Of a stretch of 64,000 nt of DNA, positions 1 to 8,112 are shown in pieces. The position numbers and the translations under genes are program-made. Location: assembly GCF_001399455.2 (NCBI RefSeq), contig NZ_LLEI02000006.1, forward strand, positions 1 through 64,000. The letters run 5' to 3'. Numbering within the stretch: position 1 is the stretch's first letter; each line of letters starts with the position of its first letter. This DNA is from Vibrio bivalvicida (lineage in GTDB: Bacteria; Pseudomonadota; Gammaproteobacteria; Enterobacterales; Vibrionaceae). The notes beneath the pieces were generated by a model. It made no database searches. It worked only from the letters and a program-made list of their open reading frames with translations, and had not been told where the DNA came from.

Positions 1-8
1 AAAGGCTT

Positions 9-55
9 TACTGGAAAACTTACAAAACCGTGGCCAATTTTAGTTGACCACTACA
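9..55. repeat. IS-end-like repeat, left copy
   Basis: This 47 bp sequence recurs almost exactly, in the same orientation, at 9429-9474 (two C/T changes and one missing A). Read on the minus strand it starts TGTAGTGGTCAACTAAA, which looks like the tip of an insertion sequence whose body would lie left of the window. Homology to IS5 transposase begins immediately after it, so the transposase appears to be broken by this element. The IS family is not assigned. Confidence 0.6.
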
Positions 56-669
56 AGGTTTCATTTAACCTCAAAACTCGAGGAGCAATACAACACCTGG
101 CCATTGATTCCACTGGCCTCAAGGTTTATGGCGAAGGTGAGTGGAAAGTCAAGAAGCATGGTACTGACGGGAAGCGCAGAGTCTGGCGTAAACTGCATAT
201 CGCAGTAGATACAAGCATGCACGAAATAGTCGCAGCAGAGCTGAGTTTATCTAACATATCCGATGCCGAAGTACTCCCCAACCTACTTAAGCAGACACGT
301 AGTAAAATCATTGAAGTATCAGGTGATGGTGCTTATGACACTAGAAATTGCCATGATGCTATACGAGTCAAGCAAGCTGTTCCGCTCATTCCGCCACGAG
401 AAGGAGCAGCCTTCTGGGAACGAGGACATCCTCGCAACTTGGCGGTAGGTTGTCAGAAGCTCTACGGTTCTAACAAGGAATGGAAAAAGCGGTATGGTTA
501 TCATAAGCGCTCGCTATCAGAGACAGCAATGTATCGAGTGAAGCAGTTGTTAGGTGGAAAATTAAGCCTGAGGAACTACAACGCTCAAGTTGGCGAGACT
601 TACGCTATGATCAAAGCGCTGAACAAGCTTACAGGGCTTGGTATGCCTGAAACTCAGTATACTGTTTAA
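56..669 (+). pseudogene. IS5-family transposase, 5'-truncated
   Basis: An open frame runs from the left edge to the stop at 669. From about position 57 it matches the C-terminal two thirds of IS5/IS903-type DDE transposases as I remember them. Visible blocks are the region with IDSTGLKVYGEGEWK, the second catalytic region with SGDGAYDT, and the C-terminal block with KRSLSETAMYRVKQ and GLGMPETQY. The N-terminal third is missing because the IS-end-like repeat at 9-55 replaces it. A full-length protein of this group is about 310 residues; roughly 200 codons remain. An internal ATG at 217 could start a 150-residue fragment, but a working transposase is unlikely. Confidence 0.85.
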
Positions 670-922
670 GATCTGTTCAATTTCGGGTCGTTCGGTTTTC
701 TGTCCGAATAGCGCAACAAAGCCCTTATATGGCTTTATGCTGAACTTACTGGGGGGCTCATTGCGTATTGCCTAAAACCAGAAAAGCCATCACTAAACAT
801 TACGAACACCGAAAAGTCGGGGCTGATGGCAATGGCTTAAACCGATCTCAGGTTAATTAATTGACGTAGCCGATCAGGTCGTAAGTTCCTGATTTAGTTC
901 CGTCGAATTACGCAACAAAGCC
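670..922. mobile_element. IS5-type ends and debris
   Basis: Two copies of an IS5-like right terminal sequence lie here: GCGCAACAAAGCC at 711-723 and TTACGCAACAAAGCC at 908-922. The first plausibly closes the element whose transposase is at 56-669. The second suggests remains of another related element between about 724 and 922. No intact gene was seen in this stretch. Confidence 0.55.
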
Positions 923-1127
923 TTAGCCATGCGTTGCGAAATCTAATATTGCAATTTTCATTGCATGTATTTAAATGATAAAAAAGAAAGTAAAATGCAT
1001 AATTATTTCTATAGAGATATAGTTTTTAATACTTGACATTCATCCTACCAACTCTTTTTCATTAATAAATGCAATCCATATATTTGTAATGCAACTTTTA
1101 CGTGTTTTATTTTTATAATTCAAACTG

Positions 1128-1156
1128 TTGACTTAATTGTAAGTTCAATGTAAAAA
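1128..1156 (+). promoter_or_regulatory. Putative sigma-70 promoter of island operon
   Basis: TTGACT at 1128-1133 matches the -35 consensus in five of six positions. It is followed after 17 bp by TAAAAA at 1151-1156, a weak -10 matching four of six. The whole 923-1207 stretch is very AT-rich and contains no gene I could support, so other start sites are possible. A purine-rich ribosome binding site (GGGACAGGG) directly precedes the ATG at 1208. Confidence 0.4.
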
Positions 1157-1207
1157 ATAAACCACTTTCAAATAATGGTTATTTAAAAATACTAAATAGG
1201 GACAGGG

Positions 1208-2641
1208 ATGAATATAAAGGAACACGATTTTTTCTTCTTCGATAAAGCAATGCCAATTCATACGTGGTACTCACCTTTTGAAGGAGAGGATGTATCTGAG
1301 GACTATAATTATGACATGCGAAAAGCATTCAATAGTGTAAGTGTTGACAATATAAAGCATAGAGGCCTGTATTTTCACATTCCATTCTGCGAAGACAACA
1401 TATGCTCTTTCTGTACGTTAAATAGGAAAATAAATTGTTCGGATAGTGAAATTGATAGATATGTAAATGCGTTAATTAAAGAGATAAAAGTTAAGTCAAA
1501 AATTGAAAGTGTCGGAAAAATTCAGGTTGAATCAATATTTTTTGGTGGGGGTACACCATCTGTTTTAAGTGTTGATCAAATAAAGAAAATTGGCCTTTGT
1601 ATTCGAGATTCATTTAACTTGTCAAATTTAAAAGAATGGTCCTTTGAGAATAATGCAAAATCAGTTACAGAAGAGAAACTTCAGGCATTGAAAGAGATTG
1701 GTGTTACTCATGTAAGGATCGGTGGACAATCATTAAATCCAAAGTATCGAGATCTTTTTGATTTAACTGCAACAAAAGAACAGTTATTTACAGCAATTAG
1801 AAAAATGAATAAGCATTTCGATAATGTTAGTGTTGATATGATCTACGGAATGAATGGTCAAACTCTTGATGAGCTAGCTAAAGACATTTTTGCGGTAACT
1901 AGTTTGGGTGTTAAGTTGATTGACTTTTATCCTCTAACATCAGTCACTTCTAATCGAAAGTTACTAAATAACTATAAAGCTTTAGGACTTAAGCCTAAGT
2001 CAGAACAAGAGTTAGTATTATTGAATGTTTTCGTCCGTTCAGTAATGGAGCTCCAAGGGTATATTCCTCATAATGGCCATGGCTATGTAAGAAAAGATGT
2101 TGGAATCGAGTTGAACGGCAATCCCACCACCAGTGACTATACATTTTACTATCACAAAGCCGTCATGGGTACAGAGAATGGTGACATTATTGGCTTCGGA
2201 GCGAGTGCATGTTCTTTTACTAATAATTATTTGATAGAAAACGAAGGTAGTATAAGCGCATACGTTCGAGGTATTGAGAATGACCAATACACGGCCACTA
2301 TATCTACTCTTGAACCTAGTGTAATAAAAAGTAAAGCGGTGTGTGCACATCTTCCATATTTTGGTTATCTAGAAAAAGACTTGATGGACTTAGATAGTGT
2401 ATCAGATGAAACCAAGGCTGCATTCGAGAACTGTCTTAAACATGGCTTAATTATTGAGCAAGATGATATTTATTTATTATCAAAAAAGGCTTGGTATTGG
2501 CACAGTCACTTGATGTTTTATTTAAGTCCCGAGAGTGATAAAAAAGCTCTTTTATCAATGGTAGAGTCAAAGTATTCTAATAAAAGAGTATCGGATTTAA
2601 TGGGTAAATTAGAAGTTGTAGATGTATTTGAGGCAGTATAG
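1208..2641 (+). CDS. HemN-like radical SAM enzyme, paralogue A
   Basis: A 477-residue protein of the HemN/HemW-like radical SAM superfamily, expected to use a 4Fe-4S cluster and S-adenosylmethionine for radical chemistry. It shows YFHIPFC at 55-61, the SAM-binding GGGTP at 113-117, and HemN-like stretches with ENNAKSVT, IGGQSL and VDMIYGMNGQT. The cluster cysteines are C61, C66 and C69, a CX4CX2C spacing instead of the usual CX3CX2C; paralogue B at 6676 has the same spacing. The fourth HemN cysteine (C71 in E. coli HemN) is absent, so haem synthesis is unlikely. It shares with paralogue B a roughly 50-residue N-terminal region containing FDKAMPIH. It is the first gene of the island operon; the MFS gene starts 1 nt after its stop. 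Substrate unknown. Confidence 0.85.
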   Translation: MNIKEHDFFFFDKAMPIHTWYSPFEGEDVSEDYNYDMRKAFNSVSVDNIKHRGLYFHIPFCEDNICSFCTLNRKINCSDSEIDRYVNALIKEIKVKSKIESVGKIQVESIFFGGGTPSVLSVDQIKKIGLCIRDSFNLSNLKEWSFENNAKSVTEEKLQALKEIGVTHVRIGGQSLNPKYRDLFDLTATKEQLFTAIRKMNKHFDNVSVDMIYGMNGQTLDELAKDIFAVTSLGVKLIDFYPLTSVTSNRKLLNNYKALGLKPKSEQELVLLNVFVRSVMELQGYIPHNGHGYVRKDVGIELNGNPTTSDYTFYYHKAVMGTENGDIIGFGASACSFTNNYLIENEGSISAYVRGIENDQYTATISTLEPSVIKSKAVCAHLPYFGYLEKDLMDLDSVSDETKAAFENCLKHGLIIEQDDIYLLSKKAWYWHSHLMFYLSPESDKKALLSMVESKYSNKRVSDLMGKLEVVDVFEAV

Positions 2642-2642
2642 C

Positions 2643-3842
2643 ATGAATTTATTTAAAGCTTCAAAAAACACATTATATATTCTAACTTGCAACCTAATTA
2701 CTTGCATCGCCATATACATGACATTACCTTTTCTAGTTCTTTACCTAAATAAAGGTGGCACTTTAAGTGCTACTGAGATTGGGTTAATTGTTGGTGCTAT
2801 TCCAATTACATCATCATTGCTAGGTTTTTTGGGTGGTATATTTGCAGACAGGTTTGGTGCGATTCTAAGTGTTATATTGGGATTAGCCGTCGCTTCTCTA
2901 GCTTACCCCCTCTACACGTTTGTGGAAAATATGGTATTACTCGTACTTATTTCCATAACCATAGGTATAGCGAGAGCCCTTATTGACCCAGCCATGAAGA
3001 CTCTTCTGAGCTTTAACTCTGATGAGATAGGTCTAGATGCTGCTTTTCGATACAGGTATATAGGTATTTGCATTGGGGTTATTGTTGGCCCAGCAATAGG
3101 AGTAATGGTAGCGAAAGCCAATATGGCGTTAGTGTTCTATTGTACATCCACTTCATTACTATTGACTCTGTGCTTACTGTCGTTTCATCGATTATTTGGT
3201 GTCGTTACCAAAGTTGATTCGACTCAAGAAGATCACGCTGAAGAAAAACAAGCAAACCGAAAAGCAGGTAAATCTCTTTCTGTATTGATACTTGCAGGAA
3301 CACTGATCTTTTTAGTTTTTTCTCTTTTCGAAATGATACTGCCACTTGCTATATCGAAAGAGATTGATAGCGCGACAGCGCTGGAGGTGTTCCCTGCATT
3401 ACTTATATTTAATGCAATCTTTGCGATTGTCCTCCAATTCCCTGCCAATAAGATTTCATCGTTCCTTTCTCAAGAAAGATTGGCAGTTATCGGATGTGTG
3501 CTGTTTAGCGTCTCATTCGCAATATTCAGTGTAGGTTCAAACTCTGTCACCATTTTGTTTGTCGCTACAGCCTTCTTTACTGCTGGTGAGGTTTTGTGTT
3601 TACCAGCAAGTGAGATATTGATTAGCAGGGTATCACCCGAAGGGAACAAGGCCTCTTATTTTGGTATAGCTGAAATTAGGCAGCTGGGCTTTTTTTTCGG
3701 TCCTGTGTTAGGTGGATTAGTGATCGATCACCTCAATGTTTCTGATTTATTCGTTTACTCAAGTCTGATGAGCATCGTTACTGGAATAATTTATATGACT
3801 TGCATTAAAGAGACTAAAAAACAATTAAAGGTACCAGTATGA
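2643..3842 (+). CDS. MFS transporter of the island operon
   Basis: About 399 residues with roughly twelve hydrophobic segments and an MFS motif-A-like loop (GGIFADRFGA) between the second and third. A charged cytoplasmic linker (EEDHAEEKQANRK-like) sits in the middle, typical of the central loop. It is probably an exporter of the pathway product or a precursor importer; specificity cannot be read from the sequence. The start at 2643 was chosen because GAGG lies about 9 nt upstream; an in-frame ATG at 2622 would overlap the upstream gene by 20 nt. The stop overlaps the ATG of the next gene by 4 nt, indicating translational coupling. Confidence 0.85.
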   Translation: MNLFKASKNTLYILTCNLITCIAIYMTLPFLVLYLNKGGTLSATEIGLIVGAIPITSSLLGFLGGIFADRFGAILSVILGLAVASLAYPLYTFVENMVLLVLISITIGIARALIDPAMKTLLSFNSDEIGLDAAFRYRYIGICIGVIVGPAIGVMVAKANMALVFYCTSTSLLLTLCLLSFHRLFGVVTKVDSTQEDHAEEKQANRKAGKSLSVLILAGTLIFLVFSLFEMILPLAISKEIDSATALEVFPALLIFNAIFAIVLQFPANKISSFLSQERLAVIGCVLFSVSFAIFSVGSNSVTILFVATAFFTAGEVLCLPASEILISRVSPEGNKASYFGIAEIRQLGFFFGPVLGGLVIDHLNVSDLFVYSSLMSIVTGIIYMTCIKETKKQLKVPV

Positions 3843-4204
3843 CGTTCAACGTAAATGATTCAGTCCATGACTTTAAAGGCAAGCATGCTTTTGGTGAGCT
3901 GTATGGTATTGAAAGCTCAAAACTAAATGACACGAGTTATCTAGAGAACTTGTTAATTGAAGGCATTAAATCATCTGGGGCCACACTGTGCAGTATTCAG
4001 TCGAAAAAGTTCGAACCTTCTGGTGTCACTTTACTGGCTTTGCTATCTGAATCCCACGCATCAATACATACTTATCCAGAGAAAGGTTCGATGTTTGTCG
4101 ATGCTTTCACCTGTGGTTCCTGCAATCCTGAAGAAGTGATCAAAACTTTGGAAAAAGGGCTATCCGCGAGTCATACCAATATTAGTTCTATAACTAGAGG
4201 GTAG
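3839..4204 (+). CDS. SpeD-like pyruvoyl-dependent decarboxylase
   Basis: A 121-residue protein of the short prokaryotic (class 1b) S-adenosylmethionine decarboxylase family. The self-processing site is intact: LSESH, with predicted cleavage between E71 and S72 so that S72 becomes the pyruvoyl group. The family's two other catalytic residues are present: H77 (in SIHTYPE) and C92 (in FTCG), at the same mutual spacing as S63/H68/C83 of the Thermotoga enzyme. Family members decarboxylate AdoMet, and some relatives have been reported to act on ornithine or arginine. No spermidine synthase gene accompanies it, and this genome already has the carboxynorspermidine route at 42874-48379. A role in making an amine building block for the island pathway is therefore more likely than polyamine housekeeping. 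That is inference. Confidence 0.88.
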   Translation: MTFNVNDSVHDFKGKHAFGELYGIESSKLNDTSYLENLLIEGIKSSGATLCSIQSKKFEPSGVTLLALLSESHASIHTYPEKGSMFVDAFTCGSCNPEEVIKTLEKGLSASHTNISSITRG

Positions 4205-4208
4205 TGAT

Positions 4209-5450
4209 GTGGTAGATAAAGCGATCCTGCTCATATACCCAATCCGAGGCGGAGAAAAATACATATTTTCTGCTTTGAATAAGGGCTATTACGTGTTTTG
4301 CCTTCATAGTAAAAAATTCGGTGATTCATATATATCATCAGAGGCAAAAGAAATACTGAAGTCAACCCCGAACTGCGAAGCCCTATACATTGACGACAAA
4401 GCTGAGGTTTTAGATCATATAAAATCTTCCAAAAAACAAGTCATTGCTGTTATTCCTTGTACAGAGCCAAGTATACACTTGGCAGATCAACTTTCGAAGG
4501 AATTAGGTCTACTGGGCAATGACCCGTTAACCAGTGACCTTAGGCGCAACAAGCTTACAATGAGAGAGGCATTAATCGATGCTGGTTTGCTCTCAATGTC
4601 TGTTAAAAAGTGCCATTCGCTAGTTGATGCATTACAGTTTCAGAGTGGAAAACAAAAAATAGTTTTGAAAACTCCTGAAGGAGCTGGACAAGAGCAGGTT
4701 TATATCTGCGGCTCAGAAAGCGAGATTAAGTTCGCCTTTGATTCTATCGTATCCAACTTAAATTTGTTTGGTAAGCCTACAAGCTATGCTTTGGCTGAGG
4801 ACTATTTAGAGGGCGATGAAATTGCAGTTAACGTTATTGTTTCCGAGCATACCTTTAAAATCATCGATATTTGGGAATATACCAAGGGTAATAACGGTGT
4901 TTGTAATAACATCCTCTACAATATGAAAACCGTGGTTTTTGATGAAACACTAACTCGTGATATTGAAGCCTACTGCAAGACAGTGTGCTCGGTACTTGGT
5001 CACAAGGTCGGTATAGCTCACCTGGAACTAAAACTAAATAATGGCCGTTGTCAGTTAATTGAACTTGGCGCTAGGCTACCAGGCACTAAGATTCCACATT
5101 TATGGGAACGTTATTCTGAGCGCTGTATTGTTAGTGATATCGTGGACGTTTATCTAGGTAGCGACATTTCCCCAGAGTACGAGTTTACCTCGAACTTGGC
5201 TATTGTTTACCACCCAGATCTCAAAGATGCAGTTGTAATTGAATCAATCGACGGTATCGAAAACCTGATTGATACGCCTTCATACGTTGAACATGAGCAG
5301 AGCCTACAAGTTGGTGATCTTGTTCGCCCAATATCGACGTTAAACAGCTCTGCATTTGTAACTTCATTGGCGAATAAATCGTTGCATCAGCTATGTGAAG
5401 ATATCTGCTTAGTTCATAACTCAGTACAAATTAATCCAGGACAATTATGA
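4209..5450 (+). CDS. ATP-grasp ligase 1 of the island
   Basis: A 413-residue ATP-grasp enzyme of the amino-acid ligase type (BacD/carboxylate-amine ligase-like), expected to activate a carboxylate as acyl phosphate and join it to an amine. Visible elements: a Rossmann-like N-terminus, RRNK at 112-115 before the ATP-grasp fold, the ATP-binding lysine region VLKTPEGAGQ near 152-161, EDYLEGDE at 197-204, HLELK at 271-275 and the metal-binding region ELGARLPG at 285-292. The start is GTG at 4209; the nearby ATG at 4207 reads into a stop. It lies 4 nt after the SpeD-like gene and overlaps the next gene by 4 nt. Substrates unknown. Confidence 0.85.
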   Translation: MVDKAILLIYPIRGGEKYIFSALNKGYYVFCLHSKKFGDSYISSEAKEILKSTPNCEALYIDDKAEVLDHIKSSKKQVIAVIPCTEPSIHLADQLSKELGLLGNDPLTSDLRRNKLTMREALIDAGLLSMSVKKCHSLVDALQFQSGKQKIVLKTPEGAGQEQVYICGSESEIKFAFDSIVSNLNLFGKPTSYALAEDYLEGDEIAVNVIVSEHTFKIIDIWEYTKGNNGVCNNILYNMKTVVFDETLTRDIEAYCKTVCSVLGHKVGIAHLELKLNNGRCQLIELGARLPGTKIPHLWERYSERCIVSDIVDVYLGSDISPEYEFTSNLAIVYHPDLKDAVVIESIDGIENLIDTPSYVEHEQSLQVGDLVRPISTLNSSAFVTSLANKSLHQLCEDICLVHNSVQINPGQL

Positions 5451-6634
5451 AGTATTTAGTTTTAACGAGAAACCCAAGTACAGTAACGGCCTATAAAGAG
5501 TGGCTTGATGATGTTAAACAAGACACAATCGTTTTAGCCTCAACATCTCATCAAGGCCAATATGATGATTTTGGATTGAGCTTTTACTTTGATGACTATG
5601 ACAATAATGATGAGGTTGAAAAGGTAGCCATTGATTTAGGTAGAAAGTACCCAATTGAAGCAGTTGGTATTATTTCTGAAATCGATATCGTTAGAGCTTC
5701 TAAAATCAGGAACGTATTGGGGCTATCCGGTCAGAATATAGAAAGCGCAATTGCTTTTCGACAAAAAAACATCATGAAAGATATAGCTTCTGCTAATGAT
5801 ATAGCCTGTGCAGCATACAGCATAGTTAAGTCTAAGCGAGACATTGCTAATTTTCTTGAATCTAATAGTTTCCCAGTAGTATTTAAACCTTCCAGCGGCC
5901 TAGGTTCTGTAGACACATTTGTTGTGGCATCTCAATCAGAGCTTGATCAAAAGCTTGATGCACTTAACTTTGATGACTGCTTGGTCGAGCAATTCATCGA
6001 AGGGGACATGCTACATATTGATGGGATTGTTCGGAATGGGAGCATTGCAGTGATATCAATATCTAAGTATCTAGGGAGTTGCTTAGATTTTCAAGTCTCT
6101 CAACCACTCTGCAGCATACAACTGTCTAATGAATCTCAGTTGTATAAAGAAGCGTTAGATTTCACGAACAAAATCGTTGATGCCTTCCCTTTTCCTGAAA
6201 GCTCAGGGTTTCATTTGGAAGTTTTTAACACTGAAAAAGGTCTTGTTTTCTGTGAGATTGCAAGCCGTATTGGTGGAGCTGGTGTCAACGAAACCATTGT
6301 AATGTCACACAATGTGAACCTCGCACATTGGTGGCTGAGGCTGCAATTGGGCCTAGATTATAGCAATAATGTAGTGAAATCAGAGCAGCTTTATGGTTGG
6401 GGGCTGATTCCCCCTCAAAAAGGTGAAATTACTTCTCTAGAAGTGCAAGATTTTGATGAAGGCGTGACCTGTAGAATACATACAGAAGTTGGAAAGCAAT
6501 ACCAAGGAGCTCAATCTTCTGTGGATAGTATTGCTTCGTTTATTGCCTCAGCTTCGAATGAACGTTTATTGGCATCAAAACTAAAAAGCACATGCAAAAA
6601 ACTACATGAAGGTGTGGCTTACAAGGGTATGTAG
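5447..6634 (+). CDS. ATP-grasp ligase 2 of the island
   Basis: A 395-residue ATP-grasp protein, only distantly similar to its two neighbours of the same fold. Visible motifs: VFKPSSGLGS at 145-154 (ATP-binding lysine and glycine-rich loop), EQFIEGDMLHID at 181-192, HLEVF at 256-260 and EIASRIGG at 270-277 (metal-binding acidic residue and arginine). This motif pattern resembles ligases that form peptide-like bonds, including carnosine-synthase-like proteins. The ATG overlaps the TGA of ligase 1 (ATGA), so the two are probably made together. A 41-nt gap follows, the largest inside the operon, with no terminator seen. Substrate unknown. Confidence 0.85.
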   Translation: MKYLVLTRNPSTVTAYKEWLDDVKQDTIVLASTSHQGQYDDFGLSFYFDDYDNNDEVEKVAIDLGRKYPIEAVGIISEIDIVRASKIRNVLGLSGQNIESAIAFRQKNIMKDIASANDIACAAYSIVKSKRDIANFLESNSFPVVFKPSSGLGSVDTFVVASQSELDQKLDALNFDDCLVEQFIEGDMLHIDGIVRNGSIAVISISKYLGSCLDFQVSQPLCSIQLSNESQLYKEALDFTNKIVDAFPFPESSGFHLEVFNTEKGLVFCEIASRIGGAGVNETIVMSHNVNLAHWWLRLQLGLDYSNNVVKSEQLYGWGLIPPQKGEITSLEVQDFDEGVTCRIHTEVGKQYQGAQSSVDSIASFIASASNERLLASKLKSTCKKLHEGVAYKGM

Positions 6635-6675
6635 AGCTGTAAACGTTAATTTTGTAATAATTCGAGTATTAAAAA

Positions 6676-8106
6676 ATGCACTTAAAAGACCACAACTTTC
6701 TCATTTTTGACAAAGCAATGCCTATTCATGCTTGGTATCAACCTGTTGATGGCGAAGAGGTTACTGATAAATATAATGGAGACACCATTGCACCTTTCAG
6801 TGAGCTAACTATTTCTGATATAGAAAATCGCGCGATATATCTCCACATACCTTTTTGTACCGACAATATTTGTGCGTTTTGCACTATCAATAGGAAAATA
6901 AATTGCTCATCATCGACAATTGATAAATATGTAAGTGCGATAATTAAGGAAATTGAAATTAAATCCAAAATAGATTCAATAAGAAACGTGCCTGTTGAAT
7001 CAATCTGGATAGGAGGGGGCACTCCTTCAGTCTTATCTCCTGATCAAATTAGACGGATCGGCCATGCTTTGAGGACAAACCTTGACTTATCTGAGTTAAA
7101 GGAGTGGTCTTTTGAAAATAACGCTAAGTCCGTTACTGAGGAGAAACTGATCGCATTAAAAGAAATCGGGGTTACGCATATCCACATTGGAGGGCAAACA
7201 CTAAGCCCTAAATATCGCAAGCTATTTGACCTTACGGCAACCAAACAGCAGTTACTTGACGCAATATCTCTGATGAATCGTCACTTCGATAATGTCAGCG
7301 TCGACATGATATTTGGTATGAATGGCCAGTCGCTTGAAGAGCTAGCGAAGGATGTTCTTGAGGTGACATCACTGGGTGTTCGTCTAATTGATTTCTATCC
7401 GCTCACCTCCGTAACATCGAATAGAAAACTATTAGATAATTATGCGAAAGAAAAATTGGAGGCAAAGTCGGAACAAGAGCTGACTCTTTTCGGCGTGTAT
7501 GTAAGACAGTTAATGGAGTTACAAGGTTATGTACCATGCACTGGCCACGGGTATGTGAGATGTGATGATACTATAACAGTCGACTCAGAGAACGGAATGA
7601 CCAGAGACTACTTGTGCTATTACCATAAAGCAGGACTTGGAACACACAAGGGGGACATCATTGGTTTTGGTGCTGGAGCATTTAGCCTGACTACTAATTT
7701 TTTGGTGCAAAATGCAGTCAGTATTAACGAATACATTAACAACTTAGAGAAGGATTGTGTAAATGGAGAGGTCTGCCTAGTTGATGACAAAGTGATGCAA
7801 AGTAAACCTATCTCAGCTCAACTGCCTTACTTTGGTTATGTTTCCAAAAGTGATATCAATTTAAAGTTGGTCGCTCCAGAAGTATTAGAGTCTCTAGCTC
7901 GGTGCGTAGAAAAAGGGGTATTACTCGAAGACGAGTATGAGTATAAACTGGCAAGAAAGTCATGGTATTGGAATAGCCATCTAATGTTCTTCTTGAGCCC
8001 GACAAGCTCACAAAAATCATTACTCGATTTCGTGGAAAGCAAGACGGTAAAAAATAGCATGAAGAAGCAGCTTGGGGATGTCTTAATAACTCCAGAATTT
8101 AGCTAG
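6676..8106 (+). CDS. HemN-like radical SAM enzyme, paralogue B
   Basis: A 476-residue radical SAM protein clearly paralogous to the enzyme at 1208, collinear along its whole length and strongly similar by eye. It shows YLHIPFC at 55-61, cluster cysteines C61, C66 and C69 (again CX4CX2C), GGGTPSVLS, ENNAKSVT and VDMIFGMNGQS. The conserved N-terminal FDKAMPIHAWY and a C-terminal block with SWYWNSHLMFFLSP are also shared with paralogue A. Keeping two full-length copies in one operon suggests two different steps or a heteromeric enzyme rather than redundancy. No strong Shine-Dalgarno precedes the ATG. The gene ends 6 nt before ATP-grasp ligase 3. Confidence 0.85.
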   Translation: MHLKDHNFLIFDKAMPIHAWYQPVDGEEVTDKYNGDTIAPFSELTISDIENRAIYLHIPFCTDNICAFCTINRKINCSSSTIDKYVSAIIKEIEIKSKIDSIRNVPVESIWIGGGTPSVLSPDQIRRIGHALRTNLDLSELKEWSFENNAKSVTEEKLIALKEIGVTHIHIGGQTLSPKYRKLFDLTATKQQLLDAISLMNRHFDNVSVDMIFGMNGQSLEELAKDVLEVTSLGVRLIDFYPLTSVTSNRKLLDNYAKEKLEAKSEQELTLFGVYVRQLMELQGYVPCTGHGYVRCDDTITVDSENGMTRDYLCYYHKAGLGTHKGDIIGFGAGAFSLTTNFLVQNAVSINEYINNLEKDCVNGEVCLVDDKVMQSKPISAQLPYFGYVSKSDINLKLVAPEVLESLARCVEKGVLLEDEYEYKLARKSWYWNSHLMFFLSPTSSQKSLLDFVESKTVKNSMKKQLGDVLITPEFS

Positions 8107-8112
8107 ATACCG

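Noticed and set aside
1208..2641. Annotation as coproporphyrinogen III dehydrogenase HemN
   Set aside because: Cluster spacing differs, the fourth HemN cysteine is missing, two paralogues occur in a ligase-rich operon, and there is no haem gene nearby.
2622..2642. Earlier start for the MFS gene at 2622
   Set aside because: It would overlap the radical SAM gene by 20 nt and lacks a ribosome binding site at the right distance; 2643 fits better.
3839..4204. SpeD-like gene as ordinary spermidine biosynthesis
   Set aside because: No speE partner, and it is embedded between an exporter and ATP-grasp ligases; the genome has the carboxynorspermidine pathway instead.
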